A stretch of 64,000 nucleotides of DNA from Selaginella moellendorffii (lineage: Eukaryota > Streptophyta > Lycopodiopsida > Selaginellales > Selaginellaceae). The first letter of the stretch is position 1, and every line of letters starts with the position of its first letter. The translations under genes and the position numbers were made by a program. The DNA lies in NCBI RefSeq assembly GCF_000143415.4, contig NW_003314266.1:2246486-2310485 (forward strand), given 5' to 3'. Positions 63,341 through 64,000 of the stretch are shown here, piece after piece. Below the pieces are notes generated by a model. That model did no database searches, was not told where the DNA came from, and saw only the letters and a list, made by a program, of their open reading frames with translations.

Positions 63341-64000
63341 TGGCATTCCTGCCATGGCCGTCGTGGCCGTGGCCGTATCCACCTGCCGACAGTGCTATGC
63401 AAGTTGTGTGTACCAGTTCGGTACCGAGCAAGCAAGTGCCTTGCGTGCAGCCCCAGAGAGTTGTAGACCTACCTTGTCGTGTTGACATTCTCCAGGTAGA
63501 AACTGAATTTCTGCCGGAGCTCACTTGGAATATGCTGGGCAGAGTGCCCTACAACTAGAGTGCCCTATCCCACATGCCCAAGCTCAAGTGCTTTCCTTCG
63601 ATATATAACGGCTCGCGAAGATGATTATCTTAAGAGCGCGCCCGCTTCAAGGTGGGAGTCAGCACGGTGTTATCCTCGGAGGGGGATGATGACGTGGTTG
63701 ATAATGTGGGGCACATCGCGTCAGGCGGGTAACCGAGCATCGCCATAGCTCCAGCTCTGGCCAGTGAAGGGATCACGCGCTTTTTTTTTTTTTCTTTTCA
63801 ACGCGCGATCCCGTTCATACTGAGGACTAGAGTTTATGAGCAGGAGTAGGCTAGTCAAGGATCCAACAAAGGTAGCACAACTTTAGACATCCTAAATTTC
63901 TTCTTCTTCAGGAAAATAGTCCACACTTTCACCGGCAAAGACCTCTGGACTGACTCCAACTTCTGCCCCGAATGGCTCCAAGAGAAACTCGCGAGCTTGG
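63341..64000. other. Right edge of window, unresolved
   Basis: A T-tract at 63,781-63,793. From about 63,910 to the end the plus strand is open (KIVHTFTGKDLWTDSNFCPE) and may be the start of an exon that continues beyond the window. I do not recognise the protein. Confidence 0.3.

Overview
This window is nuclear DNA from a land plant, most likely a lycophyte of the genus Selaginella. The gene content is plant-specific: an ARP-type MYB, two miR156-targeted SBP-box genes, a P3A plasma-membrane H+-ATPase, GH17 with an X8 domain, EG45-like, and a CSN subunit. Introns are very short, mostly 45-60 nt. There are several large intronless PPR genes built of about 31-residue W-containing repeats, a style typical of the lycophyte expansion. 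The species assignment is inference; no search was run.

Layout. 1-15,040 is AT-rich retrotransposon sequence. A decayed minus-strand Ty3/gypsy element (about 1,859-13,252) was split by a younger plus-strand chromodomain Ty3/gypsy element (3,536-9,053, target duplication TAAAA). A third decayed fragment lies at 13,253-14,285. 15,440-27,330 is a gene-dense island: SBP-box gene (-), glucosamine-6-phosphate N-acetyltransferase (+), EG45-like secreted protein (-), H+-ATPase with 21 exons (-), COP9 signalosome subunit 4 (+, head-to-head with the ATPase) and an MRS2/CorA magnesium transporter (+). 27,460-33,600 is relics: a GDSL-lipase fragment, a decayed gypsy element and a PPR fragment. 33,600-35,850 has a small LTP-like secreted protein and a PPR gene. 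35,900-41,600 is AT-rich relic DNA with a PP2C relic and a PPR pseudogene. That pseudogene is interrupted by a tandem array of a Cassandra-like TRIM element with 5S-rRNA-like LTRs. 41,627-46,330 has a PP2C gene, a head-to-head unknown gene and a second SBP-box gene. 47,175-51,667 is a divergent PPR pair. 51,960-59,223 has a small secreted peptide gene, a GH17 glucanase, a fourth PPR gene and the ARP MYB gene. 59,230-64,000 is mostly non-coding, with an unusual array of about 42-bp repeats and PPR debris.

The host genes do not form a pathway; this is an ordinary euchromatic neighbourhood invaded by retroelements. The two most striking signals are in the retroelements. (1) The sequence just after the 5' LTR of the chromovirus is complementary to a site about 30 nt downstream of the LTR TATA box, which predicts Tf1-style self-priming instead of tRNA priming. 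(2) A four-LTR, three-body tandem array with exact 535-bp spacing, 5S-like LTRs and one AACAC target duplication around the whole array looks like a Cassandra-type TRIM inserted as a multimer. Exon models were built by eye from splice signals and reading frame; each closes in frame, but none is supported by transcript data.
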